DNA of 64,000 nt from Malus domestica (lineage: Eukaryota; Streptophyta; Magnoliopsida; Rosales; Rosaceae). Shown here piece by piece: positions 30,301-42,055 of the stretch (the first letter of the stretch is position 1; the number at the start of each line of letters is the position of its first letter). Under the pieces are notes generated by a model. It was not told the DNA's origin, made no database searches, and saw only the letters and a list, made by a program, of their open reading frames with translations. The position numbers were made by a program, and so were the translations under genes. The stretch lies in contig NC_091673.1 of NCBI RefSeq assembly GCF_042453785.1, forward strand, positions 255,501-319,500. The letters run 5' to 3'.

Positions 30301-30795
30301 ATCCTCAAACTTTGTACAAAGGGATACGCATCCGGTCGTGTAGCTTCGCCCTTTCGAGCTTACGATAACCCCGACAGTGTCACAGCCGACAGCCGTGAAC
30401 CTATTGCGGCTACTTGAAATAGGGAACTTGGAGAACGTGAGCATGGAAGAGACTCTGTTGCTGCTGCTGCTGAGATGGCCTGAGTTGTCGTATTCGTAGC
30501 AATCGTAGGATATGGAGCTGGAGACTCGTATTTCGTGATCAACGAGCGATATGCCGAGGATGGTTACGTTGCTTTTTGGGAAAAATAATGCTTTCTGACC
30601 GTTTGACGTGTTGTTGCAGGAAATGAGAAACGACTCGTCGAGGTAACAGCCTGGACTTGTGCCGAATGGATATGGGATGCTCTGAGAGCCGCAGGTGCCG
30701 GGGCAGCCTGACTTTGGTTGCCCGAATGCTGTTTTTGGTGTCAAGTAGAAGATGATGATGACCAGAAATAGCAGAAGTTGTTCGTGGTTCGACAT
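27367..30795 (-). CDS. Wall-associated receptor kinase-like protein, 764 aa, 3 exons
   Basis: Exons (minus): 29916-30795, 29576-29755, 27367-28601; total 2295 nt, phase-consistent. Layout: signal peptide (about 6-25), cysteine-rich GUB_WAK galacturonan-binding region ([15 protein letters not shown]), a C-terminal WAK-associated Cys region and first EGF-like module at the end of exon 1, a calcium-type EGF module [11 protein letters not shown] in exon 2, a transmembrane segment (about 355-371), then a Ser/Thr kinase: glycine loop GQGGYGTVY (430-438), Lys451, HRDVKTTN with Asp549, DFG 567-569, [11 protein letters not shown]. All key kinase residues are present and it is an RD kinase. WAK and WAK-like proteins link pectin in the wall to intracellular signalling. 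The kinase exon acceptor is fixed at AATGCAG|GCATC by phase. A decayed second copy lies immediately upstream. Confidence 0.95.
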
Positions 30796-30959
30796 GGCTG
30801 ATCGGTCATCAAGTAGGCTAGGTGCAAGTCTTTGATTAGCTCATTTGTTAGAAAGCACAATATATACAGAATGCCGAAAGTACCCGCGCTGTCATCATCA
30901 GTGAGAAAGTAGGCGGATACTTCCATGGGAATTAAGACCTGGCCGTCGAGTTGGAAATA

Positions 30960-31489
30960 AATATAGTGTTAGAAAATTATACAAAATAGGGTTTTGACAA
31001 TATTCCTGAAGCCGTTTGCAAGTGGCTGGCCTGCCAAGCGTGAGAGCTGCCTAGCCAGACAGACGTAATGAGGTGTCTCTCCAAACTCAAATGTATGTCC
31101 GTCCCTTGAATTGTTGTTCAATTCCCAAAATGGACAATGCACAATGGTTAGACTTTAGAAATTAATACTCTGCACAGCACTAGTCAACTGAACAAATATG
31201 CCAAAAGAATTTGTTTCATCTTCTGTTGATGATCCTCATTGTCTAATTAGAAAACGAATAATCAAGAAAGAGTAATGACAAGTAGACTAAAATAGATTCA
31301 ATTTGCAAACTAAATAACGTGTCACTAATAAGATTTAAGCACGTTAATCAACAATTAAGTATATAATAATTTAATCGTCAACTTCCATATCATTTAGTTT
31401 ATAAAATTTAGTCTACACATTTAGTCTTCGTAGCATTATCCATCAAGAAAAGGCTTGGAATAAATATTCTAACTAGGTCTAGGTAACAT
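30960..31489. other. Intergenic between the WAK-like gene and its relic
   Basis: Promoter side of the intact gene and 3' flank of the relic. No frame or repeat recognised. Confidence 0.5.
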
Positions 31490-32639
31490 ATACACTACGA
31501 CTTCAAAAAATTTCATGTACAGGAGCTCTTCTAACTTAGTCTTGACTTCCTCCATATTTGGTCTTTCCTCTCCTCTCTCTTTTAAGCACGTCATTGCAAG
31601 GTCAGCAACCCTCTAGTTACTCAAAGATTAGCTCACTGACACCGATTACCAATTGATCGTCAAGAATTTCGCGCAAGTGATTACCTTCCCTAAAAGTAAC
31701 AAAGTACTTTGCCAGATTAATCCTTTTAGAATCTAGCTGGTTATTAGTAAAACCAGCTTCCTTACCTGTTAATAGCTCCACCAAAACTGTACACGTCCCT
31801 TTTTCTGTCAATTGGCCACTTGCGAAATATTCTGGGTCTAAAATCCAAGTTTTCCCTGCACCAAAGTCGCTAACAGAGTTCGATCAATAGGATTAAGTCT
31901 CGAGCTCCGAAGTCGGCAACCTTTTGCCGTGTAGACATCATCCAACATGATATTGGCAGTCTTGATATTTCTATGTATGATGGGCACACAAGTTCCCTAG
32001 TGCAAGTACGCAAGCGCCCCTACAGTTTCCGTTGCAACTTTAAGGCACATCTCCCATGAAAGTCTAAGTGAAAACGTCTGCTGATTAAAGTTATTAATGT
32101 GAATATGACTTGCAAGAGTCCCGTTTGTGATGGACTCGTAAACTAGTAAGGGCACTTCCATCTCCAAGCAACAACTGAATGGCTTCACCATACCACGTTG
32201 CGATGGTTGATTTGTGAAAACAAAATTACCTCGTTAAGTGCGATCTGGATTTAGTCACAAATATCGGACTTCTTAATGGCAACCACCTTGTCGTCATGTA
32301 GAACTCCCTTGTAAACAATTCCATTTCCTCCTTGGCCAATGACTTCACTATCGTCATAATTGTTTGTGGCGTTTTCGAGCTCTTCTGCAGTGAAATTTTC
32401 TATTAATTCCACGTACGGAACCTTTATGATCGGAGATGAGTTGTTGTAGTAACAATAAGCTATCATTATGTTGAAAGAACTTCTCTGAGTTTGATGAGAT
32501 TTCTTTTCTTTATTCCCCAACAAATCCAAAAACCTCATGTGATCAACACCAAAATGCCTACGCAAACGCCTGCCCTCACATGGTAAATAAAAGAAGGGGA
32601 AAAAAATGAGGTTCACCTCTAATTATTAGAGAAATTCTT

Positions 32640-34251
32640 AAGTGTTCTTTTAGCCTTCTCGACGTGGATTCTTACTCATTTAGTGAGGAATTCACAATCG
32701 ATCGATTTGGCGGAAGCGTACGCCCAATTCTTATCGATTTGGACAGGAATGTTGGGAGCATAATCTGTTCACAAGCTTACCAGACTTACCATAAAGAGTT
32801 CATCGTGGGTGTGAAGTTTGAGTTGTCCTTTGGTAAGAGACTGGTGAAGATTTTGGTGCAGAAGGTCAGCATATTGTATCACCATCTTACTAGAATTCAT
32901 GGGCATCACATCGGTTATTTTCCAACGATATGTGTTCGTCTCAACGCATATTTCCATTGCTTCACTTTCGAACCTTATTGTTGTGAGTACGTGGTTGTTA
33001 AAACATTTCTAGCAGATCTGTTTGGTGCATTTTGGAATGGCACTACAGGACGGTCGAAGCGAGAATTGGATAATCTTTACACTTCTCTTGAAAGGTGTGT
33101 ACTCTCTTTTGTTTTTAGGTTGACCATTTGCGAGTCGTTCTTCTTTCCACCAACTTTGACCTTGTTTGACTAGAAATCTGCAACTAAGCAAAAATGGAGA
33201 GGTGGATTGAGCACTACGACAGTTCCCAAGAGATACTGCGTGTTAAGGAAGATGACTTCTCGTTTTCTGCTTGCTTGGTTCGAGCTTTTGGGTCTACTAT
33301 TAACATGGTAGCCACTTCTCTTGAATCCCAAGGTACAGTTTTCAAATGGGTTAATTATTGGCAAAATTTTGAAGTAGTTGGTCACATTTGGAAGAACTGA
33401 GGAGAATATGATGCTTGGTGATGGATAGAGTTTTACGACGGCAGTTTCTGTTTTATTTGGTTTGGGTATGGCATTATTGCGACATGGTACTAGAATTTCT
33501 GCAGGTAACATTGGTTGTTAGAGGAGTTGTGCGAGCTTGTATTCAGGGGATCGAATTTACGACGTGTAAAATTGTGCATCCTCAGGGAATTACTGCTTAC
33601 TTATCGAGACAACAAATGTGTGATCAATATCACGGGCGCCCGACTGTGATATCGATAGCTTATTTGTTGGGTTCATTAAGCAAGTGCACAACAAGATTCA
33701 TCTACAGCAACTGACGCAGATTCAGAATTGTTATTCTTGGGACTCGACCCAAAGACACATATGTTTTCGGAGTACGTGACGTTTCGAATTCTTGGGCGAG
33801 ACCCACTCTTATTTTTCAGTTTTGGTTTTCAGTGTAAGTATTTTAACTTCATTTACTCTAGTTAATTGTTTTGACGTTACAAATGTTTTGGAAAAGTATT
33901 GCTGTTTTCGTTTTTAAGTTGATTCGAGTTTTTGGAATATATGTTAGTACATATCTATTTTGACGTTATCTGGCCTTAAATTATTTTGTGTTTTCGACTT
34001 TACATTTTATTAAAGTATGTTTCCTATTTTTTTACACAGATGGGGAAATAAAGTTTGAGCCTGGAGGCACGGAAGATGGAATCATTGCAACCCGATCGCG
34101 ACGGGATGGCATTTTTCCTTTGTGCAACCGCTCTGATTTGATTTCTTCGCTACGTATATATATGTGTATCCTTTTTCGTATTTTCGAGTTTTTTAGTGTA
34201 GTATGTTATTTTAAATTTCGATGACGAAATTTTTTTATAAGGGTGGTAGAT
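32640..34251 (+). other. Unrecognised sequence upstream of a Gypsy LTR, possibly decayed internal region
   Basis: The right end (GACGAAATTTTTTTATAAGG then GTGGTAGA) resembles the end of a chromovirus internal region before its 3' LTR. The rest shows no recognised gag or pol motif. A 169-codon frame (32664-33173) is open but matches nothing I know. It lies inside the WAK relic. Confidence 0.4.
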
Positions 34252-36645
34252 TGAAACACCCCAACCCCCTTTTTATATTTTAAAATTGGTTTAGTCCTTA
34301 ATTGGTGAGCCCGTGGGGCCCACCTTGTTTTATTTTATGTTTTCTGGTCTCCCTCTCTCTTCTCTCAGTTCTCTCTTCTCCCTCACCTCTTCCGCAACTC
34401 TCTCCCCCTCACTCTCTCGGCTCTCTCTATCTCAACCCCTCCGAGAGTTTTTCTTACCAACAATCATCACCATCGTCTTTATCTCGTCGCTACGAACTCA
34501 ACCATAGTCTTGGCATCTTGAAAGTCGAACCACGAAGCCCCGTACACGAGCTCCGGCGAGCACCCGCCCCTTTCAAGGCCATTTCCGGCCAAACCACGGC
34601 GAGTTGGCCGGCGTGTAAGGTATCAATCTCTTTGTCTCGTCGAGTACTACAACTTTCCTTTTTGTTTCACTCAATTTCGTTGAGTATTGAAGAGGTTATA
34701 CTCATTTGAATCTTACCCAGTTTCCGGCGCGTCCGACGGCTTTCGAGGAATTTTACGGCCAAACCACGGCGAGTTAGACATCGTGTGAGGTACCATTCTC
34801 TTCGTCTCTTCAAGGGCTACAACTTTTGTTTTTGTCTTGCTTGATTTCGTTGAGTAGTGACAAAGTTATAGCCGTTTAAAGATGGGTGGTTTTCCGGCCG
34901 AATTTCCGGCCTTCTTCTTCGGCAAAACCAGGCCTCTCAGGCCGTTTAGAATCCCACGGGCCTTAAGCCCGTTTTTCCTTAGCCCAAATCCCCAGCCCGT
35001 TTGATTTTTATTTTTAGTTATTTGTTTTAAAGACCCCAAAGGCCACGGGCCTTATTTAGAATGGCCTTGGGCCGGTTTTTGGTTAAGGGGCTCTAAGCCC
35101 AGCCCTTTAATAAGGCCTTAGGGCCTGTGTGTATATGTGTATGGGCTGTGTGTGTGTAGCCCGTGCATGTGTGTGTGTGTTAGTGGTGTATGTGCGTGTG
35201 TTTGGGCTTAAGCTCAAACCACCATTTTTCATCCTAACCCTTTTTAACCAAAAACCTTAAAAAACCCAAAACCCAATATATCCTAATCCTATTTAACCTA
35301 AACCCTAATCCGGATTTCAAGCCTAGAACCCGTTAGACCTAATTTGACCGTTGACCCCCGGTCAACGTTGACTTTAGGGTTGACTTTTCGGGTTTCGTCC
35401 GAGACTCTTCTTAGGGTAATTCAACGTTCTGAATCCATTTCCAACGTCCGTTTTCCCAAATTCAATTTCTATTATATAGTTTTATTTATTGGACTCTTTA
35501 TGTGCTTAGGGGCAATTATTGTGACGTTCCCGTCTTCGCTAGTGGCGCAGTTTTTGGCAACTAAGTGCTGTGAGTGGACGCCTTTTAAAATTACATGATT
35601 TGATAATTTAATTGCATAAATGATTAGCATGCCTACGGATTTATAATTTGATTTATGTGAAATTTGTTGATTTAATATATTGATTTTCGTCTCGTGTTTT
35701 GGTGAGGAAATAAATTGTTAGCCTATTTTGAGCTATATTTTAATATATCGTATTTTCTATAAAAACCATGAACTGGTAGACTATCTGACATATGACGATA
35801 GGATGCTAGAACATGTTTTTGAACCCTTCTTTATAGTGTAGACGATGATCGGTATCTATGCTATGAAGTGGTTATTTATGAGATGTGTAACTATTTGTGC
35901 GTACTTAGTAGACATTATGCCGCCCGGGGCGAGGATCTAGTGTTGGCAGTTAGGCCGGGAGAAATAATCCCTAGCGAAAGGCTGAGGGACACGGTGACAG
36001 GCATTGGGCCGGGAGGGAGTTGTCTCTGGCTACGGGCACAGAGACTTAGGTGCAGGCATTGGGCCGGGAGTTATGTTTATTCGATGATCTTACTAGCAAC
36101 ACACCGCGTTTACGAGACAATCTGTGAGACGATTCATGCTTTGGTTTTACGCGATGATATTCTGCAATATGGCCTTTGAGATATTTTTGGCATGCTAGGA
36201 TTTTTATTAAATCCATCACTTATTATGCTAATAGTTTTCACTATTAAACTGTGGGGGTTAATATCTTGATAACTGTTTTATTATTATTATATATATATAA
36301 ATTTGGTCCACTCACCTTTGTTTTGCGCCCCCATTCAGGACTTAGGATTAAGGCACCTAATCCCGGCGTCAAGACACTTCCGCAGCAGCATCTTTGAATT
36401 CTCTCGATGTAGGACCCACTTCTTTATTCATTCAATTTTATCTCAATTCTTTTTAGTGATTAGGTTTAGTTGTATGTTCTGAATACGTTCCTAAATTATT
36501 ATGTCATTGTACTTTAAATTCATAACCCTTATTTATTTCTTATTCTTAGCTTTTGTATCAATTAATGGCTTTTGTCACCCCCGGGTGTCGGCCAGCACGT
36601 GTCGATCCTAGGATTCGGGGAATATCATGGTCGGGGCGTGTCACA
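34252..36645 (+). repeat. Long LTR of a Gypsy/chromovirus-like (Tekay/Del type) element
   Basis: Starts TGAAACACCCCAACCCC after a purine-rich tract and ends TCGGGGCGTGTCACA, the usual ends for this LTR group in plants. About 2.4 kb. It carries a CT-rich leader-like segment (34340-34460), a TG-rich tract (about 35125-35205) and the CCCATTCAGGACTTAGGATT segment near its end that is common in such LTRs. No matching second LTR lies in the window and flanking 5-mers do not match, so the element is broken. An open frame at 34302-34709 is part of the LTR and not a gene. Confidence 0.65.
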
Positions 36646-37264
36646 TACTTTCTCTTCATTTCATTATCTTTCTCTTCAATTCCAATAAATTAAATTATTT
36701 TTCCCCAATTTAAAACCAACGATATGAAAAGGCTAAGGGAGGCGAGTGTGGACTGAGCTGCATCAAACTATGATTTCCCTGCACTTCGCAAACGCCGCGT
36801 CGTTCCTACCAGCGCAAACGCCGAGTTTTTCCCTAGAAGGAAGTGTGTTTCGGTCTGTTTCGTTGATATTTCGGCGGATTCGTCTCCGACTCAGCCCGGA
36901 AAGCTCGAAATTGAGCTCGAATTCATCTGGGTTGCTGGGTAACGAAGCATTTGGGTTGCTGGGTTTATGGTGGAGGATGAGGATACAGGAGAGAGGGAGG
37001 GTAACAAAGCTACGGGAGAGGAAGGCTGCAGGAGAGAGAGGGAGGGTAGACAGTGGAATTTTTGTGTTCCACATACGTGGAACAACCCGTTTCAGGAGGG
37101 GGGAGGTGGGACGCAAAAACACCAAATTTCTATCCCGTGGAACATCATGTTCCACCCATTTTTGACGTATTAAACGCGGAACGGAACGCCTCGTTCCGTT
37201 CTGTCACATCCTGTCCCACGTACCAAACGCAGCCTTACATATTGACTGCCAGACTTTTCCTCTA
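36646..37264. other. Unclassified insertion-like sequence in the WAK relic
   Basis: GC-richer than its surroundings and open in several frames on both strands. Its right end reads (complement) GCTGCGTTTGGTACGTGGGA and then GAACGGAACGAGGCGTTCCG, resembling the end of a plant MITE or hAT-type element, but no matching inverted end was found on the left. Not called a gene. Confidence 0.35.
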
Positions 37265-37543
37265 AGCTTCAACCACTCCGTTTCTCATCCCATCTCCTTT
37301 GTTTTGTTTTGGACAACTGCAATTAAAGCCTCCAGGCAAGTTGACCCGTCTTTTGGGCTAACGCAAAGGATTGATACCTCGCAATCGTTAATATCTGTAA
37401 TTATATTATAACAAGGCAAACTAAGTCCGTTGCAGTTAAAAGAAGATTAATAACGGGTTAATGGATCTAGCTAGCTAGCTTGCTGATTATGATCAATTAT
37501 AGCAATATATTGTTTGTATCACAATTGTTATTAGCACTCCATA

Positions 37544-37929
37544 AGACCATCTCCAATGATTCGGCTAAAAGCCAAATATTTTAGCTTTTAGCCCATAAAC
37601 AGTTTTTCTACTCTAACCGTTCTATCCTAAAATTTTAGCCCGGGATTATTAAAGAATGAACTTATGCTATTTTTTTTGTTAAATTATTATTTTTTAAATA
37701 AATATATAGACTATCGTAAATTAATTTTATGAATATTTTAATCTAAAAAAAATTAAATTCCAATAAATATTGAAAAAATTAAATTCCAATTTATGGGTTA
37801 AATTTGGGGGGAATATGGCCTTGGTTTAGCATTTAGCATTTAGCCAAAATTTTCCCCTTAGGTTGGATTGGGTTTGAGAGGAAATTTTTGGGAGTAATTT
37901 GGCTTTTAGCCCACCATTAGAGCTTGTCT
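37544..37929. mobile_element. MITE with inverted ends (about 386 bp)
   Basis: Left AGACCATCTCCAATGATTCG followed by GGCTAAAAGCCAAAT; right complement AGACAAGCTCTAATGGTGGG followed by CTAAAAGCCAAATTA. The 'CATCTCCAATG' type end is a common plant MITE signature. Lies between the exon 1 and EGF relics of the WAK pseudogene. Target duplication unclear. Confidence 0.65.
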
Positions 37930-38282
37930 AATAGTCATTCGTCATTACTTCGTTAGAATGACTATAGCAGTACCATCACATATATATTGCAAAGCAAAAA
38001 TACTACTCTTACCATATCTTCATACCACTTTTCACCATTTTTTTATAAAGATAAGACCTACATATATTAGCGGATTTTACTTTTATTAAAAAAGTGATAC
38101 AAATTTAGTATGTAAAAATATAGTAGGAGTAACATTACTCGCAAAGTTGTATCTTGGCAACCATCAAGAAGGGTAAGGGTTTCCTTGATAACCTTTCCAG
38201 CATTTTCGTTGCTATCCAGGGCCGTTGGTTGACTTCTGACGTTCACTGTGGTCAGCCAGACATGCGTAATATAACTGAATAT

Positions 38283-38984
38283 GAATTTTTTTTTTTTTAA
38301 ATTAAAATTGATGAACGTTCAGAAATAAAATTTAGTCCCTGTATAAAGAATCACTCTATGTATTTGCCTTTTTAGCCCAACATTAACGTGTCCACCGGTT
38401 ACGAAACCCCAAGGCTTAAAGCCCAGTTCTGTACGCTCTGTTACCCTTCACCATTAATTCATTAGGTTTTCATGTCCAGTTTTTCTTATAACTAGAAAAA
38501 TTAATTTCATTTGAATATATCTATTTTTGTTTTGACAAATATTAAGATAATTAATTAAATTAACTTAAACTTTGAAAAATGAGATTCAAACTTGGTTGCA
38601 GAGCTTGAAGCATATCGATTGCTTTAGCTAACTTAGCTAAAGTCGTATGTGCATTTGAAAACACGTGTTAATTTGGGTTAAATTTTAGTTAACTAACTCA
38701 TCATCAAACAGTATACAAAAATCTTCGAAATATTTTGCCACGTATGTATGTGATGTTGTTACGTATACGCATGTTGGTCACCATAGTTTTTTGGCCCATG
38801 CATTTAACGCGATCCTAATTCCTAAAGTAAGGATTATGACACTAAATAATTAAAAATTACGTAGTATAAAAATATTAGGAAACTTGAGAAACTAAAACTG
38901 TAGAAATAGTTGCATCTTTTAGGTTATGCTTTTCATCCACTTCACAACCTCCACTCTCCACTCCCACTCTCCCACTCCAAAAGC
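38283..38984. other. Intergenic, nothing recognised
   Basis: AT-rich; a poly-T run at about 38287. No gene or clear repeat seen. Confidence 0.45.
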
Positions 38985-39475
38985 TGTCTTACGAAAGCGT
39001 CAACCTTTTGCTTTAAACTTCAAGACATACATGTATACGCCATATTCTGCTCAAACCAGCACACACAGAGACCGACATCCCATTCGTTTGCTTTACACAG
39101 ACAGACCATATTCTCCAAAGTGAACAGTGATATATTCATATATTCACGCTAGGTAGCTAGATAGCTCAAGAATAGTGATCACTCCATATATGGAAAAGGA
39201 AATTTTGCATATTTCCTAATGTGAATTGTTAGTTAGTAGCACATGCACACGAAAAGAAAGTTTATGAATAATCTCTACTCTTTATATAACTTTATTTGAG
39301 GAATATGTTGTGAGAGCACTATAAATTTTATTTTAATGTCTGAATTGTCTAATTTTATAATTCTTCATTTAGTTTTTTTATCAAAAAAATTAAACAGATC
39401 AGAAAAATAAAGAACATAGTATTTCATAAAACTACCAAAATTACAATCATTTAATTGTAAGAAAAACTAAACAAC
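38985..39475. repeat. Dispersed direct duplication, copy A (partner at 41225-41650)
   Basis: Shares with 41225-41650 long near-identical blocks such as TTTTGCTTTAAACTTCAAGA, CATATTCTCCAAAGTGAA and GATAGCTCAAGAATAGTGAT, and continues into AATTCTTCATT(T/C)AGTTTTT. Copy B is nearer the CYP86B1 start. The two are about 2.2 kb apart and have no terminal features of a transposon. Confidence 0.85.
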
Positions 39476-39853
39476 ACCCTTGAAATCGAACCAAAACTAA
39501 ACCGCGCTGCAAGTATTAAAAAAATATTTAATTAAATACCCATATTAGTTGTTGTGTCCTAATTGGTTGGTTGTTACAGTTCATACTAAAAACTCAACCA
39601 CACCATAATTTGACCACTTTCTCAATCTTCGCCCGCTCAAAGTCAGTGTTTTCAGTCTCATTAATATCTTTCTCACACACTGTGAATCGGTGGGTCTCAA
39701 GTCTCAACGAGTATGCAAATCTTTCCACTTCACACAAAAGCTCCGCAAATCAGTTGGCCCCAAGCCCTCAACTCTCATCCCCAGATCCCCTTCATACCGC
39801 GAATCCAATCCTTCCACTCCAGTGCCTTAAACTGTGATTTGTGAAGAGAGTTA

Positions 39854-40448
39854 GAGCCTGTTTGGTACTCTACTTGAATCCAACTTTTTAAACTCAAAAA
39901 CAATTTTCAAGTTTTAGGCCTTAAAAACTTGTTTGGTGGGATTATTTTCAAAAACTGAACTCAAGACTAACTAAAAAATATAGTCTATTATCTAAAAACA
40001 TAAAAAGTGAGTTTTTAGAGTTTTTAAACTTAAACTCACTCATTTCTTTTCTTTCCCTCCTCCACACTCTCACTCCAAATCTATCTCTCTCTTTTCTTCT
40101 TTCTCTCCTATCTTATTTTTACCTTTTTCGTCTCTCCTCCAATCTGCTCTCTTCATTATCTCGGTTATTTCTCTCACTGATCTTCCTCTCTATCTCGTCC
40201 AATCCTCTATCTTATTTCTCTTTCCTTCAATCATATCTTACTTTCTTTCCTCCTCTCTCTTCTTTTTCTCTCTTATGTGACCCCCTCTTTTTAGATCTCT
40301 TTGTCTAATTTAAGTCGTAAGATTTAAAAATTTTAAATTGCAAACCAATCAAATTTTTGAATCTTAAATAAAATTGTTTTCAAGAGATCTTCTTAAGAAA
40401 TGTTTTGAGAAATGATAAAAAATTTCAAATTGGATACCAAACAGGCCC
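39854..40448. mobile_element. PIF/Harbinger-like MITE (595 bp)
   Basis: Ends GAGCCTGTTTGGTACTCTAC and (complement) GGGCCTGTTTGGTATCCAAT, with TTA duplicated on both sides (39851-39853 and 40449-40451). Inverted similarity continues inward. The centre is a long pyrimidine-rich CTCTC/TTCTT tract (about 40050-40270). Non-coding. Confidence 0.75.
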
Positions 40449-41224
40449 TTAAGGTTCCACCATAAAACTAATTGGTAATATGAGAAGTAGCTTAACCTCT
40501 TATAAGTTCATGCAAGATCCCTCCTCCCATTAATGTGAGATTCATTCTCAACAATTATCTCCCCTCCGCTTCGTTCCAGCTAATATGGTAAGAACTTAGA
40601 ACTTATATTAGTTAATTTAGTTAATCATTTGTGATTAATTTTAGGGTTAGGGTTCATTTGAATAAAAAAGGAACTGGGCTTTTTTCTCTTTTGGGTCATA
40701 ATAAAAAAGAGATTTGATCTAGCTCAGCAGTGGTACGACCATTTTACTGCAAATTATAAAGCCTTTTGATGTTGAAATTTATTTCAAATTTAAATTGTAA
40801 TATTGTGATTGGTGATAGTTGAATTTTAGTGACTGTGAAGTGTAAAATTCAAAACCCTCTGATGGAAGGTATCGACTTTTACTCTCAAAGGTATCGACAT
40901 TTACTCTCAAACGTATCGACTTTCTTAATTTTTAAGAAAAAATGGCAACTTAATTTCTAGAGAAAATGGAAGCCGCCAAAAAGCCCAAGTGGGAAAAAAA
41001 GCCGAAAAGAAGGAAAGATCCAGGAAATGGGGGAGTTGGAAATACTAAGAGCACATTCTATGTAATATACTAATGTTGTTGATAGAGAGAATTTTCTTCA
41101 TTTTATATGTAAATGGTTTGAAACTGAACATAAACTGTTTGAAATTGCAAAAACTTTTTATTTTAGTTTCGATTTCGCTCAAAACTGCATTGGAACGAAC
41201 TGTGCCCACCCTTAGTTTGGCGGC

Positions 41225-41650
41225 ACTTAGGAAAGCATCAGCATTTTGCTTTAAACTTCAAGAGATATATATATATATATATATATACACCATATTCTAC
41301 TCAAACCAAAACACACGGAGACCGACATTCCCATTCGTTTGCTTTACACACAGACCATATTCTCCAAAGTGAATTGTAATATTTTCATATATTCACGCTA
41401 GGTAGTAGCTAGATAGCTCAAGAATAGTGATCACTCCATATATGGAAAAGGTTCGGACAAAAAAAGAAATTTTACATATAATCTCTAGACTTTTTAATTA
41501 ATGTGAGAGTATTGTGAATTTTATTTTAATGTCTAAATTGTCTACTTATAATTCTTCATTCAGTTTTTAGTAAAAGAATTAAGCAAATAAGAAAACTAAA
41601 GAAATTAATATTTCAAGAAACTACTAAAATGACAATTATTTAATGGTAGG
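41225..41650. repeat. Dispersed direct duplication, copy B, in the CYP86B1 upstream region
   Basis: See copy A at 38985-39475. Copy B carries an expanded AT run (about 41266-41286) where copy A has ACATACATGTATACG. It ends about 400 bp before the CYP86B1 start codon, so it may overlap promoter sequence. Confidence 0.85.
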
Positions 41651-42055
41651 AAAATGCTAAGAAGATCACACTATTTAATTGAAAAAAAGTCCTAAACACG
41701 ACACGGTTCGAACCATCAAAATGCTTTCCATGGTAGGGCCCGCAAGAATATACAAGGATGAACTCGAATAAGCTTATATGAATGGGTGGGCAGCCACTTC
41801 TGTTGCCCAGGACACATTTCAGCTCACCAAATCGAAAGCTCTTGGGTAAAAGAAAGAAGTAGAAAACATGCACGCCAAGAAACACACAAATGATGAATCA
41901 TGACCGCCCCCCATATAACACATGACCTCCACCGTGCCACTCCTCAACCTAATTAAACCAACCCATTCATTTCAATTTCATCATAGTGTTAGTCTGCCAA
42001 TATTAATAAACCACACACTCTCATCACATATAGGCTCTCCTCTCATTCCAACAAC

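Larger units (their letters stand above)
31490..38282 (-). pseudogene. Wall-associated kinase-like pseudogene, dispersed remnants
   Basis: Three blocks match the intact neighbour in the right order on the minus strand. About 38154-38282 resembles the end of exon 1 (complement of CATCAAGAAGGGTAAGGG and CAGCCAGACATGCGTAA). About 37265-37400 resembles the EGF exon. 31490-32585 resembles the kinase exon ([54 protein letters not shown]). The kinase block has several frameshifts, has lost the HRD/DFG stretch as a readable frame, and most of exon 1 is absent. The intron between the EGF and kinase blocks now holds a Gypsy remnant, and the other intron a MITE. A dead tandem duplicate of the gene at 27367-30795. 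Confidence 0.85.

Noticed and set aside
34302-34709. 135-codon plus-strand frame
   Set aside because: Lies inside the long LTR in its CT-rich leader; no protein family features.
36763-37155. 130-codon minus-strand frame
   Set aside because: Overlaps equally long plus-strand frames in a GC-rich insertion-like sequence, has no start context, no domain and no splice-supported extension.
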